Below, one piece after another: positions 1 through 11,845 of a stretch of 64,000 bases of DNA. The number at the start of each line of letters is the position of its first letter. The stretch's first letter is position 1. The notes under the pieces are model-generated. The model did no database searches and was not told the origin of the DNA. It worked only from the letters and a program-made list of their open reading frames with translations. The position numbers and the translations under genes are program-made. The stretch lies in NCBI GenBank assembly GCA_018350325.1, contig JAEVLN010000011.1, forward strand, positions 293,984 through 357,983, read 5' to 3'. Source of the stretch: Globodera rostochiensis. Its lineage: Eukaryota > Nematoda > Chromadorea > Rhabditida > Heteroderidae.

Positions 1-159
1 AGAGAGCACGCGTACGGATTTGCTCTCCACATTGCGCGATGGAATCCCGCCTTGTCGCTCGCACTGCTCAGTCTGGAGATGTTCTATTCGTCCCTACTCG
101 CTCAGGCGCTCGACGAAGGGGACGGCGGCAAATTCGGCGCCGGGGAGTGTCGCCGCTGA
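1..159 (+). CDS. C-terminal exon of an unidentified protein, cut by the window edge
   Basis: A reading frame is open from the first base for 52 codons and stops at TGA 157-159. It is far richer in G+C and CpG than the surrounding DNA, with GC-ending codons such as CTC, GCC, GGC and GAC. The peptide has a leucine/alanine-rich helical stretch (HIARWNPALSLALLSLEMFY) and then a polar glycine/aspartate tail ending in ECRR. A polyadenylation hexamer follows at 375-380, as expected for a terminal exon. I do not recognise the family. The window may start inside the exon; an acceptor AG at 5-6 is also possible. Two overlapping ATG-started frames (20-379 and 39-269) run through the same islet but become arginine-rich and low-complexity, so I treat them as shadows. 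The frame choice rests on composition and the position of the stop, not on homology. Confidence 0.45.
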   Translation, partial: REHAYGFALHIARWNPALSLALLSLEMFYSSLLAQALDEGDGGKFGAGECRR

Positions 160-460
160 AAGGCAGAGGCGACGAGAGCAAAGACCAAAGGGGAAAGAAC
201 GGAGGAGGAGGAGAAGCAAATCGAAGAAATTTGGAATGTCAATTCGAGAGGAAGGAAGCGCCTACTTAAACACCATTCACCGGCCTAAAAAGACACTTCT
301 GACTGTTTCATTCCGTTCAACTGATAAATCAAATCGATCCGCTCATCGGGACATTTCTCCTCTCAAACGGGAGAAATAAAACGCTATATTCCGCTTCGTT
401 CGGGTTTACACAGCAATCTCATTATTCGGGTTCCCTGGGGTTCGGATTACCCAGGAAGGT
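160..460 (+). promoter_or_regulatory. Probable 3' UTR with AATAAA and a downstream hairpin
   Basis: Moderately GC-rich sequence follows the TGA. The first part is purine-rich (about 160-235). AATAAA lies at 375-380, about 215 bases after the stop. A short hairpin follows: CCTGGG (434-439), a ten-base loop, then CCCAGG (450-455). Beyond about 560 the composition falls back to the AT-rich background. The hexamer is common by chance in such DNA, so its position relative to the stop is the only support. Confidence 0.35.
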
Positions 461-2804
461 CTAAACTCTAAGATCAAACTAAAGAGTCTCGACAATAGGC
501 ATATTTTGCACTGTATCCAATACACAAATAGGTCTATCTCACTATCCTCTATTTCTATAATTTAGACACATCCTATGCGACCATAAATTTCACGTATGGC
601 AAGCCTAACGCAAAAAAGCTATAAAAATATATTAAGAATTTACTCACTAAATTATAGACCTTCCTTAAAGTGTTTAAATTTTCGCTCTGCTAGCATAAAA
701 AATAAAATAATATATTTAAGAATTTCAGTAAAAAACATTGCCAAAATGACATTGAGCATTTATTTTAATTTTTTCATTTAAAATTCAACCAATTTTTTAT
801 TATTGAAAAAGAAGCTACTAAAACTAATAGATTGAAAAATGCTATATTAATCTGAGAGCTACCTTTTTCAGCTGTACATGCTGCTGCGTACCGTTCACAG
901 CCATTAATATTTATCAATTACCTTAAAATAAATGGAAAAATTATTTGGAACTAAAACAAGTAAAAATACAGAAAATACGGCTCATAGTCTTCAAAAAAAT
1001 AGGAAAGGGCGAAATTGCTAAATAAAAGTAAAAATTTTAAAATTACGGGGATACATTAATCAGATACTATACGATAAGTCAGAAAACAAAAGAAATCAAG
1101 AATTTAATTTGTTTTACTAGAATAGCTTAATGAAAAAATGCCGTTTGGCTTATTAAGCTGAACTTTAAAAAGGAATAAATCTCTCTTAAATAAAATAAAT
1201 AATTAAACGACAAGCATTGTGTTCAAATGCAAACACTGACCATAACATGCAATTGCAAGGAAAATAGCTATATGTAAATACAAAAAGTTTGCGTTTTACA
1301 TAAGTAAATGAAATAAAACCCATCAGTTTTTCAACAACGCATTTACATCGTTAAAAATTGTTTGTTAGATTCCGTCGCGACAAAACCCGCCGTCACGAAA
1401 ACATTTGATGCCATGAAAAAAGCAGCCACAAGGCTCAGCAATGAATTTTAAAACAATGGTTTTGGGTTGTGGGTTTTGGGTTTTTTATTTTATATTTTAT
1501 TTTTTCTATTAATTTATTTTGTAATTTTATCTAATTAAAATTGGATTAGATTTTCTCTCATGATGCCTGATTGTAATTTTCTTTCAAAAAATATTTATTT
1601 TAAAATTGGATAATTCTTTTAAATAAAATATTATTAATTTAATAGATCAAATATTAGCAGCATATCCATTTGATTTATGAAATATTGTTAAAGATCAGAC
1701 AGGGGAAATCAAAAAATTACAATGAGTCCTGCAGAAGCGCATATTCGCTGTCATTTCTGGCTTTCAAACATTTTAACTTTAATTTTTAATAATATTTTAT
1801 TAACGTCCGTGATAGATTAATTAGCATTTAATACCTATATGATTTTTGTGATATTTCTGTTTAGTTAATAAAAGAATCACATTATGTTTTCAAAACATTT
1901 TTTATTTAATTATTGTTAATTAATTTTAATTTCTTCCTTGCATAAAACCGAGTTATACAAAGCATCAAATTATAAAAAACAATTAATGTTCTTTTCACTC
2001 ACTACTATTTTTAAATTTTAACCATTTTAATTTGTTGAAAGATACAACTTTTTTAACCAATAAATAATTTATTAAAATTTAAAATACAAAAAAAACAACA
2101 AGAATAAGTGAAATCTTTGATAATTAATAATATATATTGATTAAATTCTTGATTTATGTTTGATGATTTTAAATATAAAAAATTATTTACTAAATAAAAC
2201 AATTTTTTAGTATATATTATTTGCAAAATTGAAAAATGAATTAGTGAGGCCATTCCAATTGGAAAAAACTAAAATAATAATGTACAAATAAATTGAAAAA
2301 CACATATTTATTTGTCATCTTTAAAAATCCATTACTTATTTTATAGAATAAAAAATATTATTAAAACAAAAAAATGGTCTTCTCTAATACATTAGTTGAA
2401 TTTAATACAATAAATGTAGAATCTTTTATTTTATTTATATAATTCCATTGGTTTTTATCTAAATCTTTTTAATAAATGTATTTATAGTTTTACTTTATAA
2501 TTTTTGGTAAAAGAAGTTTTTTAAAATCGAATATTAGCTGTTGTGATTTGAATATAATAACTAACATTATTTGCTAAAACTTTTTTTAATATATTTGTCT
2601 TAAACCTTAGTCAAATAATGGATTATGCGATTTTGAATTCAATATTCTTTGTATTTGATTAGAGGTTTTAATTTTATATTTTATTATTTAACTAATAAAA
2701 TATTTTAAGCTGTTTTTTTCTTTAATTCTAGTTTTATATTTTGTTAATTAAATTATTATGCAACAAATTCAATGTTTTTCGATAAAAACAATTTCTTTAT
2801 GCAG
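461..2804. other. AT-rich non-coding stretch with one small islet
   Basis: No gene is recognised. The first part to about 1,430 is A-rich and the rest T-rich on this strand. A GC-richer islet at 1,370-1,440 has a short open frame on the minus strand with four cysteines (pattern C-x-C-x6-C-x6-C) ending in TAA near 1,367. It is too short to call. Confidence 0.5.
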
Positions 2805-2924
2805 ATGGCGGGGGCGATCTCATTTCCTGCAATGAACACCTCAGCCGGGCAATTACAGACAGTTAAATCATGTCATTTCGAGGCCTGGATCCGTCCGTAT
2901 CTGGGCGCGAATCGGAAGAGTTAA
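2805..2924 (+). CDS. Candidate small exon or 39-codon ORF in a GC islet
   Basis: ATG at 2805 directly follows TTTATGCAG, an acceptor-like sequence preceded by T-rich DNA. The frame then runs 39 codons to TAA 2922-2924. The peptide starts MAGAISFPAMNTSAGQ and includes CHFEAWIRPYLG. The islet is much more CpG-rich than its flanks. A second plus-strand frame (DGGGDLISCNEHLSR) is also open for 20 codons, so the frame is unsure. No family is recognised. Confidence 0.22.
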   Translation: MAGAISFPAMNTSAGQLQTVKSCHFEAWIRPYLGANRKS

Positions 2925-4316
2925 TATTTAAAAAAAATCAATGATCCTTTATAAAAAGCAGAATAGTTTATTTAAATATTGACTTTTAGACTAAATATTA
3001 TAAGGCAATAATTTTGATTTTGTGAAGTTATAACGTAAAACTTCCGAAAAGGGGAACAAGTGATGGTGAACGATTTGATATACGACCTTCTTAAGCTTCA
3101 TTTTTAATTTAGTATTCAAAAAAAATCTTCATAATTTAATTAAACTTGCATTAAGTTTATATAGCAAAACTAAAGGCTCCCCATCTTTGCCTCAGAAAAT
3201 GCCGATATTATATTAGTGAAGTTTCGATAATTTAATAGATCGTTTGTTTCGTTATAAACTTGTAGACGGATTATTGTGTGTATTTTTTTATTTTCCGTAA
3301 AAGTCTTTTTTGTGCTTGTCAAATATAATCTTTTATTAGTTTTAAAAGCATTATTTTTTCGCTTCGCCGTTGCCGTCAATTTATATTACGCATAATTATT
3401 TATTTATTCTTTATTCATTGTGGTCTCCATCCGGTTTATTCCTTCTAAAGATGGTTCAACGCATTTTTTGTTTGTGCTTACAAGATTTGCATCATATAAC
3501 ACAATTTTTTTAGTTTGAGTTAGTTGATAATAAACAATTAAATTTATAGACGTAACACACGTTCATAGTAAATTAATTAAATTATTCACTTGCATATATT
3601 CAAATCAAAGTAAAGTTTATTTTGTATTTTAATTATTATGTATATATTTTAACATTTTGCTTTTGATACAATTTTTTGTCATCAGTAAAAACGTGCAGTT
3701 TAAATTTGCAAATTCCTTGATTAAAAAAATATCAATGGTGATCAGTGTCAATTTGGTAATATTTTATGTTTCGTCGCTAATATTTTATGATTAGTTTTTT
3801 ATTAGTGGTTATAAATAAGTATACGTATAAGTGTTTACATGCATATCTATTATTTCATAAATGTATATGTTATAAATAGGAATGTCAAATTATTTAAGAC
3901 TATATAGAAATACCTTAATAGTTATATTTTAATTACATAGATTCTTTATTAAATAAATTATTTTTAACCCTTATCTTAAATATTTTTAATGCCAAAATTG
4001 TTTTGGCAGTTTCAAATGTTATAATTTGAGTATTCAAATTAGTGTTTAGATTTTAATTTTTTTTTTCTCAAACAATGTTTAAACAACTAAATAACAAATT
4101 TATTTTAAAATTTTTATTGTTTTTTTTATCAATAATCGACAGATTTTATTTTTGTAACAATATGTCCAATTACTTAGCGTTTTATTGGCATTTTTTTTAT
4201 TTGAGACTTGACTAAATTATTGTTACGGTATAATGAATTATTTAGGTCAAAAATTCCTGAGTTAGTATGCCTTTTCTTAATAATTAATTTTATCAAATGC
4301 GATACACCCTCCCTAG
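2925..4316. other. T-rich non-coding stretch
   Basis: Mostly low-complexity T-over-A sequence with short A- and T-runs. A minus-strand frame at 3170-3379 is AT-rich low-complexity and was not accepted. Nothing else could be supported. Confidence 0.5.
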
Positions 4317-4356
4317 GATGGTAGAGGGCATTATCTGAGCTGTAAAGCTCGTTCAG
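4317..4356 (+). CDS. Candidate 40-bp micro-exon
   Basis: The islet is preceded by a pyrimidine-rich acceptor (CACCCTCCCTAG, ending at 4316) and followed by TTCAG/GTGCCC, a plausible donor at 4357. The frame DGRGHYLSCKARS is open across all 40 bases. The same islet can form two small hairpins (GAGC/GCTC within 4338-4351, and CCCTC near 4308 with GAGGG near 4324-4328), so a structured RNA remnant is an alternative. An 80-codon frame also runs across it on the opposite strand (4174-4416). Confidence 0.22.
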
Positions 4357-4818
4357 GTGCCCACAAAAACCTTTTAAGATGTTAATCGAGTGAACACTCT
4401 TCGGCGTACTATACAATCATATCATTATTAACTATGCTTATTTCAAAATGAATTTTTAAAAAATCACATTACAAACTTTTGCTTATTTAAAATTTTTATA
4501 TATTTTTCATTAAATTATTAGTTATTTAATCGATATTTGAAGCAACTTTAAGTCAGTTTAATTTATGGGCTTTTGTACTTTTGAATTATGAGTTTTACTA
4601 AATATTACAAATTAATTACTTTTCTAAAATACCGTACTCATTTTCTCCTTCTATGCACCACACAAATAAAGGTTTGATTTACACATGCTTATTCGTTTTC
4701 GATTTTAATACTTTCCAGTTAGGTTTAAATTGTATATTTTTGTATTGCATTTATTTAGATCAATAAGCTTTTTATTGGCAGCGTAAACTTTATTTGTTTA
4801 TTTTATTTAGTAATATAG

Positions 4819-4870
4819 ATTATTGTTAACGATTCGGATCCGCCGCTGCTTTCTGGGCTTGAGTCCTCTC
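4819..4870 (+). CDS. Candidate 52-bp micro-exon
   Basis: AATATAG precedes base 4819 and CTCTC/GTATTT follows base 4870. The frame IIVNDSDPPLLSGLESS is open throughout, and the middle of the segment is CpG-rich. Phase is 0 at the start and one base over at the end. It does not join in frame to the next islet (4995-5085), where a helical frame (TLESEVRVQKLVAASSSLLD) is also open. No homology is recognised. Confidence 0.18.
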
Positions 4871-5338
4871 GTATTTAATCTACATTATTCAAATTATGCC
4901 TGTAGCTTTAGCATTATTGACTTGGCATAAATTTTAAAACATTTTTTGGTAAATTATGTTTAATCATTTATATTTGACAATTATCGATACTTTGGAGTCT
5001 GAGGTTCGTGTTCAGAAATTGGTAGCGGCCTCCTCATCTCTATTAGATTTGCATGATAATAAATATGGAAATTAACTCACAATTAATATGTTTTTTGATT
5101 GAATATTTTTATAATTTACACAATTATCTAATATTAATTATAAATATTTTCAACTTTTTTTGCTTAAATTTTTGTGTAAACTAATCTAACTTGCAAGCCG
5201 ACTACCAATCGACATTTTTTAAAATGCTGCCGAAGTATTTCACAAAATATTAATATATTATAAATGAAATTATTTTTTTTAATATTTAAGTAACTTTTGT
5301 AGTTTTTTAAAAAACTACTCTAAATAATTGGCAATGCC
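4871..5338. other. AT-rich stretch containing a short coding-like islet
   Basis: The islet at about 4,992-5,050 has one open plus-strand frame rich in E, V, K, L, A and S that continues to a TAA near 5,075. The rest is low-complexity AT. A function cannot be assigned. Confidence 0.35.
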
Positions 5339-5699
5339 AAAATTTTATTTTTTGAAGAAATAGTGTGCTAAAAAGAGACAGTCAGACGGTTAGAGTAATT
5401 TGGTCATCAACGCACCATATCTAATAATTTTTTAGTTACTTTTTTGAACATTTTATTTTTTGAAGAAATAGTGTGCTAAAAAGAGACAGTCAGATGGTTA
5501 GAGTAATTTGGTCATCAAGCACCCCATCTAATAATTTTATAGTTACTTTTTTGAACATTTTTTTTTTGAAGAAATAGTGTGCTAAAAAAGAGAGTCAGAC
5601 GGTTAGAGTAATTTGGTCATCAACGCACCATATCTAATAATTTTTTAGTTACTTTTTTGAACATTTTATTTTTTGAAGAAATAGTGTGCTAAAAAGAGA
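5339..5699 (+). repeat. 108-bp satellite, cluster 1 (about 3.3 units)
   Basis: Tandem units share the landmarks GAAGAAATAGTGTGCTAAAA, CAGACGGTTAGAGTAATTTG and GTCATCAACGCACC, spaced about 108 bp apart. Units are nearly identical, with small changes (CAGATGG for CAGACGG, indels in T-runs). The same unit forms separate clusters near 16.0 kb and at 39.2-40.1 kb, all in the same orientation. Confidence 0.9.
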
Positions 5700-7139
5700 T
5701 AGATTATTTAAATTACCAAAAATGGGTCCAATTTAAAAATAATTTTAAAAAATTATGAGTAAAAACAAATTATTTGAATTGTAATTTATTTTAGCCATTC
5801 TTATTGTGTTGTGTGACTTTACAAATTCCAATTTTATTTTTTTTGTCGCGTCTTCTCTACTTTTTATTTATATTAAAATTAAGTATTTTTATAAAATCGA
5901 TTTGAAAGCTCTATTAATTCTCAATGCTCTGTATCCATATTTATTAGTAATAATCTTTAGTTTAAGCTTTTATGCTTGATGGCCCTCATTTGCGTTTTTT
6001 GCCAATTTTTGTTTTAACAACAATTTTGTCTTTATTTTTGAAATTTAAGCAGTATAGATAATAAATAATTTTATTTTTATTATTATTTTTATAACAATTG
6101 ATCGATGATGATGGTGTCGGTGGAGCCTGCGGGCTTTTATGTAATCATTTTTATTTATACACAAATTTGTCCGTTCCTCTGGCAATGATCCAATAAGGCT
6201 ACAAATATTGGGTTTCTGTAAAGATGTGAACTTCTATTATCTTTGAAATCATCTGCAATATTTGTTATAAAAATATAATGCTTATAGCAAAAGAAAAGGT
6301 TTTTCATATAAATTAATTAGAAAAAATCATTTTTGGTTAAAATTTTTGATGCAACTTTTTATTGGTATATGCGCTTAAATAATTTTAAATTCGTTTTAAT
6401 ATTTGATGAATCACGCAAAAGATTTTTTTAATTTTCTTTTAGTTCAGTTTTAATTTAATATTTATAATCTTTAGTTTAATTATCCTTAGCTTTATATTAA
6501 AAAAAAAAGACATAGTGTTAGTAACTGTGTTTATTTAAATTATTTATTAGCGCCCACGATAATTTTTACATATTTTTTATTGATCATTTTAAGCAATTTT
6601 ACTAAACACAACTTTTATTCAGTTGAATTTAAAGAAATGATTAAAGTAATATGTCTTTTGATAATTAGTTTGATTTGAGTTTTTTTTCTGTGTTTAAAAA
6701 AGATATTTTATTCCGTTGATCATTGGTAAATTAATGGTTACATTTATAATTTATGCATCTTTGATACTCAAGTTTTTGCAAATTGTCCCCCAGCGCATTT
6801 TTCGAAAAGTATAAATACGATAATAAAATTCATTGATTAAAATAAAACACAAACGTATTAAAGCCTGAAAAAAATCGAATAAATCTTAGGATTTATCGAG
6901 ATGGATAACCTTGTTAATTTTTTTGAATTTTTATTCAAAAATTTGAATTTTTTTTTTAATTTGATTTTTGCATTTTATAATTGCTTTTGAAGTAAAATAT
7001 CCGGTTTGATACATTTATTTGACGAAAGCGTTAATATAAATTATGTTGAGCATAAAGATTAATGTTCATATTAAATATTTACTTGATTCAAATATTATAA
7101 AGTTAAGACAGCTTTGTGGTTGACCTTGCAGTGTAAGTG
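5700..7139. other. T-rich non-coding stretch
   Basis: The segment at 5,718-5,748 (core ATGGGTCCAATTTAAAAATA) is repeated almost exactly near 51,440-51,470. A small islet near 6,105-6,140 has ATGATGATG followed by an open frame (MMMVSVEPAGFY) and then GTAATC, a possible first exon but very short. Nothing else is supported. Confidence 0.4.
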
Positions 7140-7545
7140 TGGCTAAAATAAAAGTTGGAAAGGTATTTATTAAATTTATAATCGATTGCAGCCATTCTTT
7201 CCATCCACCGCTCGCTGCAGCAATTCAAATGTCTGTTTTTTCTGCCAGCCGGGGATGGCCGTTCGTTTTCTCATCGCCGGAGGGGGGGGGGGCAATATTA
7301 TACTTCCAAATTAAAAAAATATTTGGGAAATTTGAAGAGCCATAAGTGGCTTACCTAAACTGTCTTTACAGAGCCAACTCAAAAAAACCTTTTACGTATA
7401 TGGACTGTGAAAAAAAAATTGTGTAAAACCTTTTAAAGCACATTATACAGACCTCAAATTCAATACATAACTTCTAACCCACAGTAAATTATTCAGATTG
7501 AAAACACAAAATAAAAAATGGCCAAAAATTCCAAAATTAAAGGAA
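7140..7545 (+). repeat. Interspersed repeat family with poly-G tract, copy A (longest)
   Basis: It contains CTTTCCATCCACCGCTCGCT, CTGCCAGCCGGGGATGG, CGCCGGA plus a run of G (7276 onward), GGGAAATTTGAAGAGCCATA and CCCACAGTAAATTATTC. The same blocks in the same order occur at 37,563-37,830; its 5' part occurs inverted at 27,483-27,625, and a related 5' edge occurs at 49,760-49,828. It carries about 115 bp (around 7,362-7,478) that the 37.6-kb copy lacks. No coding capacity is seen, so a non-autonomous element is the likeliest class. Confidence 0.8.
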
Positions 7546-9297
7546 ATTTAATTTAATGGCAATAACAATTAAATAAATTGTTTAAACATATATATGAACA
7601 ATAAATAAAATATATTTAACTGCAGCGTCTGAAACGGGCAACCTGATACGATAAGAAGGCAAGCCATTAAAACAGTTTAATTTGCATGAAATTTGGTTAT
7701 CTCTGCAATAATTTGATCGGAAAGATTTCTTATATTTTTAAATAAATATAAAAGCAAGCAACTGATTTAATACTAGTATCTGATCACGTGAAATAAATTC
7801 AAAGGCAAATAAACGGATTTCGTTCAAGCCGAAGCCAGGATTGAAACTGATGATATTTTCTAAATTATTTACATCACAACAAAAATAAGTTACAATGTTT
7901 AGGTCAAAATCCCAAAATTTACAAATACCTTAAAATATCCTATTTGGCGATTATGGCGGGGAGTCAAGACATATCCAATTAAAAAAATTTATTTAATAAA
8001 TAAATAAATATTCCTACGTATCTATAAATTTTAGCATAATTTGCAAAAATAAATTTAAAATCTAAAAATTTTATATACAAATAATTTATCGTAAAACATT
8101 TTTGATTTAAAAATAAAATTAAAACTTTTTCAATGCTTAGACTTGGAACCTAATAACTGTTTATTTGGTGATTTATTTAAAAGTTTTTACATATACAATG
8201 TTTATGTGTTGTTTTTACGTTTAGTTTTTATGGGAAAATATTTATTTACATCTCTCGACTTTCAAATTTTTAATTTTTCATTAAGTTAGTAATTATAGAT
8301 AATATCGTTGCCATTATTTACGGTATTATAATGTTCTTTTGGCGTTCTTCACAATTAATTTGTCCAATGCTATTTAATTATAATAGTGATCCAAATATTA
8401 AATTATATATATATTTTTAAAGCATGTCCCCTGAAATGAAGTAAAATCGATTTTTCAAGATTAATATTTACTTTCGGTTTATATATTTATCCTTTGCATC
8501 TTATTGAACTCTGTAAAGAGTATTGAATAAATAATTGCATGTTTATTCATAAACTTATTAATATTCCAATTAATTTGTAAAGTTAGCTCTTTCATATGGA
8601 TAAGATCTTTCATCTGAAGCTCCAAACTTGATTTAAGATTGACAAAGCTCCATTAGGGTGATAGATATTTTTATTATCGATTTTTATTTTTATTAGATGT
8701 TAAGCTTTTGTTTAATTAATTGAATGTCGTTATGTACTAACAAACAAATGATGTTTCATATTTTGATAATATTAAAATTAAGATATTTTAATTATTCTTT
8801 AAAATTCAAGTGATGTTTCTTATAGGGCTAATAGCATATTTTAACTTTACATTTTTAAGGTATCATTCGTAATTAATGTTTGAGACGTCGCGCCGAATTC
8901 AGAGCTTTATTTAGACAAATGATCGGTGGATCCGTTTTTCGCATCTTAGAGTCTTCCCGCTTAAAACGCATTTTTATTTATAATCAAATTACATAAATTT
9001 TACTCACAAATCAGCTGTTAAAATGTTTATTCGGCTTTTTCATTTTGCTTGTGTAAAATTTTATAAATGCTACTATTTTATATAAATTATTAATTGGTTC
9101 TGGTAGATTTTTCTGCTAAACACATTAGTCAAAAAATGATTTTGATAAATCAATTATTTTGTTTATAATTACGAAGAAAATAGGTAACAAAGTAAAATAT
9201 TGATAAATGCTATTTACTTATATTTATTTTTTTCTTTAAATGCCAATTATTCTTTATTTACAACTTTGTATTGTAAAATTTTTATGTTTTCTATATT
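7546..9297. other. AT-rich non-coding stretch
   Basis: A-rich to about 8,120, then T-rich. An islet at 8,880-8,960 keeps one plus frame open for about 40 codons (includes AEFRALFRQMIGGSVFRILE) but has no convincing splice sites. No other feature is supported. Confidence 0.4.
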
Positions 9298-9387
9298 ATG
9301 TCACGGAAAGCGCTGAAATCTTGTGCACTCGTGTCGCTTCATAATCTTTCGCGTAATTATGTTCAACGCATTTATGCATTTTTTTAA
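9298..9387 (+). CDS. Small ORF in a GC islet (29 codons)
   Basis: ATG 9298 opens a 29-codon frame beginning MSRKALKSCALVSLHNLSR and ending TAA 9385-9387. The first 18 codons have higher GC and CpG than the flanks; a possible donor (TCGC/GTAATT) lies inside. It could be a first exon, a small ORF or chance. No family is recognised. Confidence 0.15.
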   Translation: MSRKALKSCALVSLHNLSRNYVQRIYAFF

Positions 9388-10560
9388 ACTTTGTTTTGGG
9401 ATTATATCGATCGTGTTTAGTTTAGATTTTATATTAAGTACGATTTTTTTAAATAAAGATTTGTTACACAATTAGCGATAATTTTTAGTTGCTTGGATGT
9501 AAGCAACTGCAGCGCATAAATATTTATTTAAATTTTATTGTATATAAATATTGAAATCAATCTCGTTTTCGTTAAAGTCTATAATTTGTAAACATAAATA
9601 TTTTAATTTTTTTATTCTTTCATATTTACATTTAATATTATTGTAAAAAATAACTGTTTATACTGTGGATTGTTGCACTTGTAAATGTTTACGACGCAAA
9701 AGCGGCCAAATTTTAAAATGATTATTTTAATGATAATTTAGTATTTAGGTTTAAAGGTACAAAAATTTCTTTATTTTATTTATAAATAAATGTTTATTTT
9801 TTCATTATATTTTAAAAACTTTTAAATCGGTATCTTTTACCCCGATATCCAGTTTCCTTCCGACATGTTTGCTATCTAAGATTATCTGCAAAAAATCACA
9901 TTGACGAATAAGTAATTAGTCCCTGTCGTAAATTCGAAAATGAGAACATTTATTATTTACAAGAAATTTGAATTAAGAAGTTAAAGTTAAAGGCAGAAAT
10001 CTTCAAATCAAATTTAAAGTCAAACTATAAAGAAATTAATAACATTTGTTATTTACATTTTATATTATTTTTTATTTGTAAATTTAATGTATATGAATTT
10101 AACTTATTTTTGCTATGTCAGGACACCAATGGAATTGTATTTGTTTGTGTTTTAAATTCTAATAATTTATTTAGTGTTTTTGATTTAATTTTATATTTGG
10201 AATTTTTTAAAAATTATTTTTGGATACTGAAATTTAGATTTTTAAAAAAAACCAAACAACTAGTACATAATTTTGTTAATAAAAACATTTCAAATGATTT
10301 TTGAAAATTTAAATCCAACATTAGTTTTACAAATATTTTGTTTTGTATCTTTTTCATTTTAATATCTTTAAAGTTATATTTTAAAATTTTTGGGGTATTT
10401 TATTATTTTTGAAAAACTGTTGGCACGCATATGCATTTGCTTCTCTAATAAACTTTAAATTATTTAAAATTATTGATAGAACTGGAAAAAAGTGAAAACA
10501 TAAATTTAATTACATTAAATAAAATGATATGAATTTAAAATTTTACAATTAATTTTGAAA
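9388..10560. other. T-rich non-coding stretch before the 132-bp array
   Basis: Low-complexity sequence with no credible gene. The plus-strand frame at 10,110-10,304 is made of F, L, N and I codons typical of AT-rich noise. Confidence 0.5.
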
Positions 10561-11845
10561 TTGGAATAATTTATTGTTTGCAAAAAAAGCCCTGGGTGAA
10601 AGAACCATTTGGCGGAACCTAAAACCACCCTTCTAAATCTTAATGCTAAACTACTATTTTCAGCTAGTTTCGGGTAAAAGAGATTGGCCAAAATGGAATA
10701 ATTTATTGTTTGCAAAAAAAGCCTTGGGTGAAAGAACCATTTGGCGGAACCTAAAACCACCCTTCTAAATCTTAATGCTAAACTACTATTTTCAGCTAGT
10801 TTCGGGTAAAAGAGATTGACCAAAATGGAATAATTTATTGTTTGCAAAAAAAGCCTTGGGTGAAAGAACCATTTGGCGGAACCTAAAACCACCCTTCTAA
10901 ATCTTAATGCTAAACTACTATTTTCAGCTAGTTTCGGGTAAAAGAGATTGGCCAAAATGGAATAATTTATTGTTTGCAAAAAAAGCCTTGGACGAAAGAA
11001 CCATTTGGCGGAACCTAAAACCTCCCTTCTAAATCTTAATGCTAAACTACTATTTTCAGCTAGTTTCGGGTAAAAGAGATTGGCCAAAATGGAATAATTT
11101 ATTGTTTGCAAAAAAAGCCTTGGGTGAAAGAAACATTTGGCGGAACCTAAAACCACCCTTCTAAATCTTAATGCTAAACTACTATTTTCAGCTAGTTTCG
11201 GGTAAAAGAGATTGGCCAAAATGGAATAATTTATTGTTTGCAAAAAAAGCCTTGGACGAAAGAACCATTTGGCGGAACCTAAAACCTCCCTTCTAAATCT
11301 TAATGCTAAACTACTATTTTCAGCTAGTTTCGGGTAAAAGAGATTGGCCAAAATGGAATAATTTATTGTTTGCAAAAAAAGCCTTGGACGAAAGAAACAT
11401 TTGGCGGAACCTAAAACCTCCCTTCTAAATCTTAATGCTAAACTACTATTTTCAGCTAGTTTCGGGTAAAAGAGATTGGCCAAAATGGAATAATTTATTG
11501 TTTGCAAAAAAAGCCTTGGGTGAAAGAAACATTTGGCGGAACCTAAAACCACCCTTCTAAATCTTAATGCTAAACTACTATTTTCAGCTAGTTTCGGGTA
11601 AAAGAGATTGGCCAAAATGGAATAATTTATTGTTTGCAAAAAAAGCCTTGGGTGAAAGAACCATTTGGCGGAACCTAAAACCACCCTTCTAAATCTTGAT
11701 GCTAAACTACTATTTTCAGCTAGTTTCGGGTAAAAGAGATTGGCCAAAATAGAATAATTTATTGTTTGCAAAAAAGGCCTTGGGTGAAAGAACCATTTGG
11801 CGGAACCTAAAACCTCCCTTCTAAATCTTAATGCTAAACTATTTT
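10561..11845 (-). repeat. Ten-copy 132-bp tandem array with an accidental long ORF
   Basis: TGGAATAATTTATTGTTTGC recurs at 10562, 10694, 10826, 10958, 11090, 11222, 11354, 11486 and 11618, with a tenth (AGAATAATT) at 11750: an exact 132-bp period. Variation is confined to a few positions, mainly GGGTG/GGACG, AACC/AAAC and CACC/CTCC. Because 132 is divisible by three and one minus-strand phase lacks stops, that strand stays open for 444 codons (10,515-11,849) as a 44-residue repeat containing ANLFYPKLAENSSLALRFRR. The peptide repeats only because the DNA does. Some changes are non-synonymous (W/C, H/R, V/E), with no sign of protein-level constraint. I read it as a minisatellite or young satellite; a translated repetitive protein cannot be excluded. 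Confidence 0.9.

Noticed and set aside
20..379. 119-codon plus-strand frame at the left edge
   Set aside because: It shares the islet with the frame ending at 157-159, and becomes arginine-rich low-complexity and then UTR-like. It runs into AATAAA.
430..456. tRNA T-arm-like GGGGTTCGGATTACCC
   Set aside because: The loop is ten bases, and no acceptor, D or anticodon arms are found around it.
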